A stretch of DNA of 64,000 nt from DATFKA01 sp042095835. Its GTDB lineage: Bacteria > Bacteroidota > Bacteroidia > Chitinophagales > Saprospiraceae. Position numbers and translations under genes: made by a program. Position 1 is the first letter of the stretch; each line of letters begins with the position of its first letter. Where the stretch lies: assembly GCA_042095835.1 (NCBI GenBank), contig JBELML010000014.1, forward strand, positions 16,279 to 80,278, given 5' to 3'. Positions 51,483-59,569 of the stretch are shown here, piece by piece. The notes beneath the pieces were generated by a model, which was not told the origin of the DNA, made no database searches, and saw only the letters and a program-made list of their open reading frames with translations.

Positions 51483-52901
51483 TTAGAATTCTTCTAGATT
51501 TCCTTTTAAGGTCATTTTGAAATCATCAACTTTTCCTGAAAGGATCAGCAAGCCCGAAAACTTACGAAGTACTTTTGACTTACTACCTAGTTCCTCAAAC
51601 TCTGGTGTTCCTTCTTGTAGACCACTGAGGGCACTTTTTTCTTCAGCTCGGTGCAAAAAGTAGACTGTAGCTTTTTCTTTAATAGGACCACGGCCGTTTC
51701 CAAATGATAGCGTTCTCAAGTTTTTGGACCAATCTGTAAATTCAATTTTTATACTAGATAGCTCCCCTTTTGCAGTGAAATTGATGTTACTAAAGACGAC
51801 CTCTATGCCGCGGTCGGCAAAGGCGCTGGTAATGGCCTGTAATTGCTCCATTTTGACCTGTTTGCTGATGACTCCAAATACTTTTTCTCCCTGCATAATA
51901 GGAGTTCCTTTGACTATGGTTTCGGTATTGATACCGGAATGCATTGACACGGAGCCTTCTACTTTTGCTGTTTGAGATTTCAAAGGAGCGGCGACAAGAA
52001 AAAGGCAGCCGATAGTGGGAAGTAGTAACAAATATTTTATAGGATGTAAAAATGATGGCTTATTCAAATTCATCATGATGATGCGTTTTTTGAGTAGTGA
52101 TTGATTAAAGTGATTGGCGACAGTCAAGTGATTAAAATTGGGCATATTCAACGAAACTAAACTGTACTGGTAGCGCTTTCGGTCTACCCCACTTTGTAAA
52201 ACAGCACGATCAGCTATAAACTCCAGGTTTTGTTTGATCGCTTTTTTTAGCGCCCAAATCACTGGATTAAACCAAGCCAAACAGCATAGAAACTCCGCTA
52301 GGAGAATATCTATATTGTGTATCTGCCGGGCGTGTACGTGTTCGTGCTGTATGATATAATCTATTTGTTCCTCAGTGTATAAGACAGGATTGAGTACAAT
52401 CCAACCAAAAAAGGAGAAGGGAGCCGTGACTCCGTCAGCAACTAAGATTTTCTGACCATCATATTGCTGCGTCTTAAGCCTAGTCAAAGCTGTCAGAACG
52501 CTGATCAATTGCACACCCAATTTTCCCAATAGCCAAAGACTAGGCAGCATAAGTAATAGCCAGACCAAGGTCTGGAAATGCTCTGTAGCCTCTTTTAAGG
52601 CATGAATACCTCTTAAGGAAAAATCCATGATAACTTCAGGAGAAATGGCCTCCGTTTCGGTGCCATTTACCTCCGTCACCGTCATGCGTATAGGAGTAGA
52701 CGGTACTGTTTCTCCTGTCTGTACTTGCGGCCAGATAGGAATAGAAACCAATGGCAAAGCAAAGGCTAAAGCGATCAAGGCTAAAAAATAGAAACGATGA
52801 AACAGGAATTGAGGCTCCCGCTGGTAAATCAATCGAAAGACGAGATACCCTGCCGTCAAGACTAGGTTGGCACTTATCAAATACCAGAAATAGGCGCTCA
52901 T
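51483..52901 (-). CDS. M56/BlaR1-type membrane metallopeptidase (second copy)
   Basis: This 472-residue protein has M56 topology: helices near 5-25, 38-58 and 113-135, the zinc motif HEHVH at 186-190 (QHEHVHARQIHNID), a fourth helix near 290-308 (LLLPTIGCLFLVAAPL), and a C-terminal domain of about 160 residues with no ankyrin repeats (VFSNINFTAKGELSSIKIEF). It is 1 bp downstream of a BlaI-like gene, forming the second BlaI/BlaR1 pair of the window. The pair's operators also sit in front of the divergent VWA/PurA-like genes. Confidence 0.92.
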   Translation of the reverse strand: MSAYFWYLISANLVLTAGYLVFRLIYQREPQFLFHRFYFLALIALAFALPLVSIPIWPQVQTGETVPSTPIRMTVTEVNGTETEAISPEVIMDFSLRGIHALKEATEHFQTLVWLLLMLPSLWLLGKLGVQLISVLTALTRLKTQQYDGQKILVADGVTAPFSFFGWIVLNPVLYTEEQIDYIIQHEHVHARQIHNIDILLAEFLCCLAWFNPVIWALKKAIKQNLEFIADRAVLQSGVDRKRYQYSLVSLNMPNFNHLTVANHFNQSLLKKRIIMMNLNKPSFLHPIKYLLLLPTIGCLFLVAAPLKSQTAKVEGSVSMHSGINTETIVKGTPIMQGEKVFGVISKQVKMEQLQAITSAFADRGIEVVFSNINFTAKGELSSIKIEFTDWSKNLRTLSFGNGRGPIKEKATVYFLHRAEEKSALSGLQEGTPEFEELGSKSKVLRKFSGLLILSGKVDDFKMTLKGNLEEF

Positions 52902-52902
52902 A

Positions 52903-53271
52903 TTATTCCTTGTTTTCTTTTCCTTCTATCAAATCTATGATGTCCTGCAAATCTTCTTTGGTGATCTTTTCTTCTTCGGCAAAAAAGGCGACTACGTTCT
53001 TGTAGGAATTACCAAAGGCATTGGCCAATTTGGGGCCGAGAAAGTCTCTTGTGTAAGCCTCCTTGCTTACCAATGGATAATATCGGTAAGTCGATCCAAA
53101 TTTGTCATGCCCTAAGTAGCCTTTTGCCTCCATACGGCGTACTGCCGTCGATACAGTATTGACATGAGGTTTTGGATCGGGGAGTGCGGCTTGTATGTCT
53201 TTGACAAAAGCTTTCTCCAGGCTCCAAAAGACCTGCATGATTTCTTCTTCTTTTTTAGTTAGCGGATTCAT
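52903..53271 (-). CDS. BlaI/MecI-family repressor (second copy)
   Basis: Using the ATG at 53271 (MNPLTKKEEEIMQ) the product is 122 residues, the normal length. The winged helix is EEEIMQVFWSLEKAFVKDIQ and NTVSTAVRRMEAKGYLG, followed by a C-terminal helical tail with EEEKITKEDLQDIIDLIEG. An upstream in-frame start at 53340 would add 23 residues unlike the family. It is adjacent to the M56 gene (1-bp gap). Paired operators lie 120-190 bp upstream, between it and the VWA gene. Confidence 0.9.
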   Translation of the reverse strand: MNPLTKKEEEIMQVFWSLEKAFVKDIQAALPDPKPHVNTVSTAVRRMEAKGYLGHDKFGSTYRYYPLVSKEAYTRDFLGPKLANAFGNSYKNVVAFFAEEEKITKEDLQDIIDLIEGKENKE

Positions 53272-53391
53272 AAATGCCCATTTTAATCTTGTCTCGCCAA
53301 TTGATACCTCCAAGGTGCAACTATTTTTTATCATTGTCAACTATTTTAACAGTTAGGTGTGATGTTTTTTAGTTTGGGAATAAAAATCCAT

Positions 53392-53461
53392 CTTAGTTTG
53401 ATTTTTAAACTAAGTTAATGTATACTTGTAATGTAATACTTAGTTTAGTTTTAAAACTAAG
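53392..53461. promoter_or_regulatory. Paired BlaI-type operators over the promoter of the VWA gene
   Basis: Two identical dyads CTTAGTTT-N7-AAACTAAG lie at 53392-53414 and 53439-53461, centres 47 bp apart. Reading right, TTTG at 53397-53400 and TATACTTG at 53421-53428, with a 20-bp spacer, fit the Bacteroidota -33/-7 promoter pattern (one mismatch in the -7). The first dyad covers the -33 box and the second the region just after the start point, so a bound repressor would block the promoter. A further half-site TTAGTTT is at 53369-53375. The natural candidate repressor is the adjacent BlaI-like protein. Confidence 0.75.
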
Positions 53462-53491
53462 ACAATTTTTAAACTTTAAACCGGATAAACT

Positions 53492-54418
53492 ATGGGTTAT
53501 GCAAGATGGTCAGGACAAGATTACACGCAGCTCAGAGCGCGCTACGCTAAACAATCCAGAGATGACATTTTTGAGAACAACCGCTTGGGGAGAATTTCTC
53601 CCTTGATGAATCCCCACGGACTTGGTCTAAGAGAAAGCCGAGATTCCGAGCTCCACCCCAATGCACTAGCGATCTCCATATTTCTAGATGTAACAGGCTC
53701 AATGGGACGAATACCGGAGTCTTTGATTCGACACAAATTAGGTACCCTAATGGATACCTTAACCCAGCATCAAGTAGAAGATCCACAAGTGCTTTTTGCA
53801 GCAATCGGAGACCAGTATACCGATAGAGCACCTTTACAGGTAGGACAATTTGAATCAGGTGCTGTAGAGATGAACCACTACCTATCTCAGATATATCTAG
53901 AGGGTGGTGGCGGCGGTCAAGCTAAAGAATCTTACCAGTTGGCTTGGCTGGTTGGTGCAAGACATACTTCCATTGATTGCTACGAAAAGCGTGGACAGAA
54001 AGGATTCCTCTTTACCGTTGGAGATGAAATGAGCTGGGATGCTATTGAAGCGCCTCTATTACAAAACATGATGGGCTATGCGGGTGGCCAGGCTTTGCGG
54101 GGCGTTGATCTTTTACAAGAAGCACAGGAAAAATACCACGTTTACCACATCCACGTCAATGAGACCGGATACCGCAACAATCCACAAGTCATTGGATATT
54201 GGAAGCAGCTTCTGGGAGAAAACTTTTTGCTTTTGGATGATCATGCGCTACTAGCAGAACTCATCGCCAGTATTATTGCAATGCACAGTGGCGTGCAGTT
54301 AGACCAGCTCACAGGTCAATTCTCTCGAAATACCGCTACACTAATCAAAAATACCCTTAGAGGTTTGGGAAGTAAAGTAGGCCCATCGGGACTCAATCGA
54401 CTAGTTGATTGGTATTGA
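53492..54418 (+). CDS. VWA-like (MIDAS) protein of unknown function
   Basis: This 308-residue cytoplasmic protein starts GYARWSGQDYTQLRARYAKQ and then has a von Willebrand factor A-like fold: ISIFLDVTGSMGRIPESLI carries a MIDAS in the form D66-x-T68-x-S70, the strand LFAAIGDQYTDRAPLQVGQF follows, and FLFTVGDEMSWDA gives a later acidic loop. Glycine-rich GGGGGQAKESYQLAWLVGA lies between. No membrane segment or signal peptide. It is the first of two genes with the PurA-like gene 32 bp downstream and lies behind the BlaI-type operators. I know of no named family with this pairing. Confidence 0.75.
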   Translation: MGYARWSGQDYTQLRARYAKQSRDDIFENNRLGRISPLMNPHGLGLRESRDSELHPNALAISIFLDVTGSMGRIPESLIRHKLGTLMDTLTQHQVEDPQVLFAAIGDQYTDRAPLQVGQFESGAVEMNHYLSQIYLEGGGGGQAKESYQLAWLVGARHTSIDCYEKRGQKGFLFTVGDEMSWDAIEAPLLQNMMGYAGGQALRGVDLLQEAQEKYHVYHIHVNETGYRNNPQVIGYWKQLLGENFLLLDDHALLAELIASIIAMHSGVQLDQLTGQFSRNTATLIKNTLRGLGSKVGPSGLNRLVDWY

Positions 54419-54450
54419 GGCGAGGGACATTCACTTAAAAAACACATTTT

Positions 54451-55632
54451 ATGAAACAATCTATTGTATTAGGTCTGGGCTATGGCGATGAGGGCAAGGG
54501 ACTCACCACAGACTACTTGTGTAGGCAATCGGAGCACCCGATGGTGATTCGCTTTTCAGGTGGGCACCAAGCAGGACATACCGTCGTCAATGAGCAAGGA
54601 CAAAGACACGTTTTCTCCCATTTTGGTGCGGGTACCTTGGCAGGTGCCCCCACTTATTGGAGTGCCTTTTGTACATTCAATCCACTTGGATTTTGGAACG
54701 AAAGGCAGGCTTTGAACAGCTTGGGATTAAAGCCGGAAATTTATATCGATGCACTTGCGCCAGTCACCACACCCTATGATGTTGCTTTTAATAGGAAAAG
54801 AGAAAAAGATAAGCAGCATGGGAGCTGTGGCTTGGGATTTGGCGCAACAGTTGCTCGTCAGTTGACGCCTTACAAATTATACGTCCAAGATTTAAAGTAT
54901 GCACAGGTCGTAAAGCAAAAACTAAAAGCTATCCGCTCCTACTACCAGCAAAAGACTAAAGAAACCGATTGGCTAAGGAAAGCGGATAAACAAGCCGACC
55001 TATTTTTACACCTGACGGATGAACTATACCCCCAATTAAATATTGTCAACGAAACCCATTTTTTTCAAGAACTTGCCCTCTATGATCATTTAGTATTTGA
55101 GGGGAGCCAAGGTATACTCCTGGACATGGATCATGGTTTTTTTCCAAATGTCACCTTTGCTCATACGACCTCCATGAATGCATTTATACTTTTAAAACGG
55201 AATCGAATACTTTATGATCCGGAGATTTATTATGTCACACGGGCCTACCAAACTAGGCATGGGAATGGTTATCTTTCGAATGAGGGCATAGACCTAGACT
55301 ATCAGCCCAATCCTCGAGAAACCAACCAATATAATCTTTGGCAAGGGCAGCAGCGAGTCAGTCCCTTAGACCTAGATATGCTAGATTATGCATTGGCCTG
55401 TGATCGGAATTATTCTGGAACGATGACCAAGCACTTGGTGATGACCTGTCTTGATCAAGTGTCGGGACCTATCATGACGACTAGAGGTGGAGAAATGATA
55501 CCCTTAGAAAATGCTCTAGCAGTAGCGCATCAATTGGAGGAGCCTTTTGCCTACCTGTACGAAAGTAGGTCGGATTGCGGCCATTTGTCGGCCTGTGAAT
55601 TGGTCTCGACCTTCAGTCGACTACCTTCCTAG
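54451..55632 (+). CDS. Divergent adenylosuccinate synthetase (PurA) paralogue
   Basis: This 393-residue protein keeps the PurA layout: GLGYGDEGKGLTTDYL with Asp13, RFSGGHQAGHTVVNEQG with His43, FEGSQGILLDMDHGFFPNVT and RAYQTRHGNGYLSNE. The two residues matching the E. coli catalytic Asp and His are present. But the IMP-binding loop IGTTGRGIG is HGSCGLGFG, the aspartate-binding TTRVGAG is QTRHGNG, the guanine-specificity motif TKLD reads TCLD, and the protein is about 35 residues short. It probably ligates a different substrate or uses another nucleotide. The partner VWA gene is 32 bp upstream. Confidence 0.85.
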   Translation: MKQSIVLGLGYGDEGKGLTTDYLCRQSEHPMVIRFSGGHQAGHTVVNEQGQRHVFSHFGAGTLAGAPTYWSAFCTFNPLGFWNERQALNSLGLKPEIYIDALAPVTTPYDVAFNRKREKDKQHGSCGLGFGATVARQLTPYKLYVQDLKYAQVVKQKLKAIRSYYQQKTKETDWLRKADKQADLFLHLTDELYPQLNIVNETHFFQELALYDHLVFEGSQGILLDMDHGFFPNVTFAHTTSMNAFILLKRNRILYDPEIYYVTRAYQTRHGNGYLSNEGIDLDYQPNPRETNQYNLWQGQQRVSPLDLDMLDYALACDRNYSGTMTKHLVMTCLDQVSGPIMTTRGGEMIPLENALAVAHQLEEPFAYLYESRSDCGHLSACELVSTFSRLPS

Positions 55633-55735
55633 CGTTTATCGAAAAAATCCTAGTAGCTGTAGATGATAATGGATTGCTAAGTTTGAAGCCTGCACTTTGT
55701 AGTCAAATTAATTACATACACAAGGACAGTCATAA

Positions 55736-56101
55736 ATGAATCACTTTAAATTATTATTTACTTTTCTATGCCTACTTGTTTTTTCAAAAAGCGCTATTGC
55801 TAATAAAATAGGGCATTTAGAGGAAAATTTTGCTTTGACGGACACGATCAAAATCAGTGTTGACTATAAAGAGGTCAGTAAGCAGAATATTGATTTTGTA
55901 AGCAAAAAATTTAAAAAAATTCTTCGAAAATTAGATAACAAAAAAATCTACGAGTTTACCGTAAAAGCTAATCTTCCTAATCCTTTCTCTGAAAGCGCCG
56001 AGTCCATGAAAATAAAAATTTCAACTTCGGGGAGTGGCAAAGAACTTCGGGATGACCTTGGAGAAGCTTGGGATTATATGATCGAAGAACTCAAGGAATA
56101 A
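55736..56101 (+). CDS. Small secreted hypothetical protein
   Basis: This 121-residue protein has a signal peptide (LLFTFLCLLVFSKSAIANK) and a lysine-rich, mixed alpha/beta body (DTIKISVDYKEVSKQNIDFV; SMKIKISTSGSGKELRDDLG). No cysteines, no known motif. It sits 103 bp after the PurA-like gene and is followed by a strong terminator, so it may be the last gene of that cassette or independent. Function unknown. Confidence 0.6.
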   Translation: MNHFKLLFTFLCLLVFSKSAIANKIGHLEENFALTDTIKISVDYKEVSKQNIDFVSKKFKKILRKLDNKKIYEFTVKANLPNPFSESAESMKIKISTSGSGKELRDDLGEAWDYMIEELKE

Positions 56102-56165
56102 ATTAAACCTCACCCCAATCAGACCATGAAGACATCGCATAGTGAATTACCTTTTTCTATTAACG

Positions 56166-56190
56166 AAGCACTGCCTAGGCAGTGCTTTTT
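56166..56190 (+). terminator. Rho-independent terminator
   Basis: AAGCACTGCCT and AGGCAGTGCTT form a perfect 22-bp palindrome (56166-56187) continuing into a T-run. It follows the small secreted protein gene by 64 bp and lies 5 bp before the 3' end of the convergent membrane-protein gene. Confidence 0.8.
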
Positions 56191-56194
56191 GCTT

Positions 56195-57091
56195 TTAACT
56201 CTCTTCTTGTAATTTTAGGTATTGATTATGAATCCAGAGTATAAGTACCCCAAATAAAACAGCTGTTACGATCAAAACGGTATTCAAAAGTCCTTCCGTG
56301 CTAAAGGATATTTTAATCAAAATCGTAGAAATAATAAATCCCGAGTTTCGAATAACTTTAGGAAAATAGTCGGTTTGTGTGAAAGAAAATAAAAGCAATA
56401 GGACATCGGTCAAGATGAGGATAGTAAAAAAGTCATCGTAGAAAATTTTGTTGACATCACCCATATTGTTGACGATATCCTCAATAGAGAAAAAGTTGGT
56501 AAAAATCCAGGTGCTGAAGCTTACGGTTGCTAAAACAACTAATACTGGTACTAATACAAGGCTGAGTATCTGCTTGAGTTGTATGAAATTTTTCAACTTC
56601 GTTTGGTCTATATCCATTACTTTTTGGCGGCGCTTATCTAAGCTAGAGAATAAGTAAATTAGAAAGAATAGCAATAGTGTTGCCAGGATGTCGTAGATCA
56701 ATTGGACATCATATTTGTATTGAAACCAATCTTTCGAAAGTTCGAGGTTAGCTAAATCCTTAAAAACACTCCGAATAACAATCAAGGTGATAATCTCATA
56801 CTGCTTACGGATGTAAGTGGTGATCGATTTAGGTATATAATACACCAAGAGATACACTTCATAAATAAGTATAAAAGAGAAGGGGGTATAAATAGCTGCA
56901 ATTGGATTGGTCAGGAGCTCAGCATCTTTATTGATGCCAATCAATCCAAAGTCAACCAATCCAATGAGCAGTAGGTGTAGCAAAAAGCTAATAATAGCTC
57001 CTTTTATAATGATATGCTCACTCCTCTCTTTTGTTTCCTTAGAAAGGAAAAGTCGATACAGCTTGTCCACATGTTTATCCATCCAACTCAT
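56195..57091 (-). CDS. Polytopic membrane protein, hypothetical
   Basis: With the ATG at 57091 the product is 298 residues with about seven hydrophobic segments, for example AIISFLLHLLLIGLVDFGLIG, YDILATLLLFFLIYLFSSLD and VLIVTAVLFGVLILWIHNQYL. A charged first segment (DKHVDKLYRLFLSKETKERS) precedes the first helix. No transporter or enzyme motif is recognised. A longer frame with a TTG start at 57115 exists, but ATG is preferred. It is 34 bp downstream of the FtsX-like permease gene and may be co-transcribed. Confidence 0.65.
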   Translation of the reverse strand: MSWMDKHVDKLYRLFLSKETKERSEHIIIKGAIISFLLHLLLIGLVDFGLIGINKDAELLTNPIAAIYTPFSFILIYEVYLLVYYIPKSITTYIRKQYEIITLIVIRSVFKDLANLELSKDWFQYKYDVQLIYDILATLLLFFLIYLFSSLDKRRQKVMDIDQTKLKNFIQLKQILSLVLVPVLVVLATVSFSTWIFTNFFSIEDIVNNMGDVNKIFYDDFFTILILTDVLLLLFSFTQTDYFPKVIRNSGFIISTILIKISFSTEGLLNTVLIVTAVLFGVLILWIHNQYLKLQEES

Positions 57092-57125
57092 AGAGCCAAA
57101 ACGGAAAAAGACCAAATTAGTTTTA

Positions 57126-59525
57126 TTACTCGTTTCTCAAGCTATTTGCTGGATTACTTTGTGCTGCAAACCAAGTTTGCGATAATACAGTAAGCATACT
57201 GATCCCCAGGATCAAAGCTACACCACTAAGGATGAGCAAGGGTTGAATGCTAGTCCTCAGATAGAAGAATTGCAACCAAATATTTCCTCCTAGTACCGCG
57301 ATCGGAACGGCGACCAAGATGGCAACACCAAGGAGTAAAAGATAGCTCCTAGAAAGTTGCCAGGTGATATTTCGCGCACTAGCTCCCAAGACTTTACGGA
57401 TGCCTACTTCCTTGACTTTTCCCTCAATATTGTAGATGACCATACCCAATAATCCCATGCAGGAGATTAAAATGATCAAACCACCGATGAAGCCAATGAT
57501 TCTGGAACCCATTTTAAAGAACTTGGTCATAAAGTAGATGCGCTCCTCCATAAAGTAAGCAGAGACCAAATCATTCGGGACTAATGTCCCCATCAATTGA
57601 TGGACTTGGGAGACTACAGCTTCGGTATTATCATCAGATAGGCGAAGATTGGCATTTTTAAGGCTAGAAATATTGTTTCGGATACCAAAATACTGGATGG
57701 GCTCCCACCATATCTGATCGTGGTGAAAATCTGCAGCGACGCCCAAAATGGACAGTGCGAGCGTGTCTATGATGATCTGATTGCCGATAGCACTTTCTGG
57801 ACTTGGATAGCCCATGCGTTCTATCGTTTTTTCATTTAAAATGATAAACTGCTCTCCTTGGTCATTTTTTGTGTCTGGGAAGTTACTACCTGCTAGTAGC
57901 TGGATGTCGTGATTCTCCAGATAATTAGCGGTGCCATTGAGGAAGTAGAGTTGTAAAGAGTCTTGTTCATCCTGAAAGGTGACTTTAGTAATCTGATTTT
58001 CACCTGTAAGAATACCGATGTCCGAACCCGAGATACCGGTGATGCCTTCAATTGCTAAAGCTTGCTGTTTGAAAATATCATAATCGGCTCCATTCAAGCG
58101 TACATTCAGCATTTGCTCAGTACGGATACCTAGGTCTGCATTCAGCACATGATGTTGCTGACGGATCACAATCGTAACCGCCAAGATGAAAAGCAAGGAA
58201 AGGGTGAATTGCGCGACGACTAAAATTTTTCTAAAACTCATCTTCGCATTAAGGTCCAGGTGACTCAATTTTTTCAGCGATTGAATCGGTTGAAATCCAG
58301 ATATGCTAAATGCTGGAAATGCCCCCGCTAACAATCCGACTGTTAAACTAAATCCAAAAAATAGGAGATAGACTAGAGGCGTCTTTTCCAGCTCAAATAT
58401 GTCTTCTACAAAAGGGTCCAGGGCGTAAAATTTCGGGACTAGCCACTCCAAGAGCACTAAAGCTACACCCAAGGCGATAAGCGCCAATAAGATAGATTCC
58501 CCTAAAAATTGAAATACGATATGCCTTTTAGTGGCGCCATTTACCTTGCGGATACCAATCTCCTTGGAGCGCTTGATAGAACGCGCCAGCGAAAGATTCA
58601 TATAGTTAAAACAGGCAGCTGTGATGATGATAATACCCAAGGCAATCAAAAAATATAAAACGATATAAGGAGTGGCCGTACCCGTTTCATTGCTATAATC
58701 TCTACTAGGCATGATATCTAGCAGTGGCTGAGGAGATAGGAAATAGGCAGAGGGCGCCACTATTTTGCTTTGTTGCTGGGCAATTTGAGCTAAAGCAGAT
58801 TCTAATTGACTTTTTGAGGCTTCTTCTTTTAGTTTTAGGTAGACATATCCGCGCCAATGCCCCGTCTCATCAGCTAGATTAACCATGTTTTTTTGTTCTT
58901 CTGTGAATACTTCGACCGAAGAGTAGGAAACCAAAAATTCAAAAGCCAAATGTGATCGAGGAGGTAATTCAGGAAGTAAACCAGTCACCGTGAATAAACC
59001 CAACTGATCGAAGGTGACCACTTTACCAATTGGATTCTTTTCTCGAAAAATAGTGGCTGCCATCTTCTCTGTAAGTACAATCGAGCGAGGGGCTTTTAAG
59101 GCAGCTGCTAAATTCAGATCACCGGTTGGGAAGCTAAAAATCTCAGCGAAATCTTCTTCGACCATAAAGCCATTATGATCAAATACGGCCTCTCGGTCTG
59201 CCCATTTGAATAGACCTCCCATGCCAATGATCTTTGTACTGTTCTCTACGATTGGGTACGCTTCTTTGAGCATATCTGAAGTCACCAAGGGAGAAGTAGC
59301 AAAGCGTGGTTTTGTAGGTACACTATTTTCGCCACGACCAGAAACGACTCTATAGATACGGTCTTTATCAGCATGAAAGAGATCATAACCCAATTGGTCA
59401 TTCAGGATAAGAATGAGTAGTAAGCATACAGCCATACTCGTTGCCAGACCAAAAATATTGAATACAGAAAACAGCTTGTGTTTCCACAATTGACGGAGGG
59501 TCGTTAATATATAATTCTTGATCAT
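57126..59525 (-). CDS. FtsX/MacB-like ABC transporter permease, full length
   Basis: This 799-residue protein is the Bacteroidota type of ABC permease with two FtsX domains. It begins with an N-terminal helix and a MacB-like periplasmic domain, then the first FtsX segment with NLSLARSIKRSKEIGIRKVNG, a second periplasmic domain, and the second FtsX segment with EGKVKEVGIRKVLGASARN. No ATPase gene is next to it in the window. Such permeases act in peptide or lipoprotein extrusion and antimicrobial-peptide resistance. Upstream lies a half-length homologue. Confidence 0.9.
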   Translation of the reverse strand: MIKNYILTTLRQLWKHKLFSVFNIFGLATSMAVCLLLILILNDQLGYDLFHADKDRIYRVVSGRGENSVPTKPRFATSPLVTSDMLKEAYPIVENSTKIIGMGGLFKWADREAVFDHNGFMVEEDFAEIFSFPTGDLNLAAALKAPRSIVLTEKMAATIFREKNPIGKVVTFDQLGLFTVTGLLPELPPRSHLAFEFLVSYSSVEVFTEEQKNMVNLADETGHWRGYVYLKLKEEASKSQLESALAQIAQQQSKIVAPSAYFLSPQPLLDIMPSRDYSNETGTATPYIVLYFLIALGIIIITAACFNYMNLSLARSIKRSKEIGIRKVNGATKRHIVFQFLGESILLALIALGVALVLLEWLVPKFYALDPFVEDIFELEKTPLVYLLFFGFSLTVGLLAGAFPAFSISGFQPIQSLKKLSHLDLNAKMSFRKILVVAQFTLSLLFILAVTIVIRQQHHVLNADLGIRTEQMLNVRLNGADYDIFKQQALAIEGITGISGSDIGILTGENQITKVTFQDEQDSLQLYFLNGTANYLENHDIQLLAGSNFPDTKNDQGEQFIILNEKTIERMGYPSPESAIGNQIIIDTLALSILGVAADFHHDQIWWEPIQYFGIRNNISSLKNANLRLSDDNTEAVVSQVHQLMGTLVPNDLVSAYFMEERIYFMTKFFKMGSRIIGFIGGLIILISCMGLLGMVIYNIEGKVKEVGIRKVLGASARNITWQLSRSYLLLLGVAILVAVPIAVLGGNIWLQFFYLRTSIQPLLILSGVALILGISMLTVLSQTWFAAQSNPANSLRNE

Positions 59526-59569
59526 AATGGTTCTTTTTTAATACTTTTAGTTCAATACAAGCTCTAATT

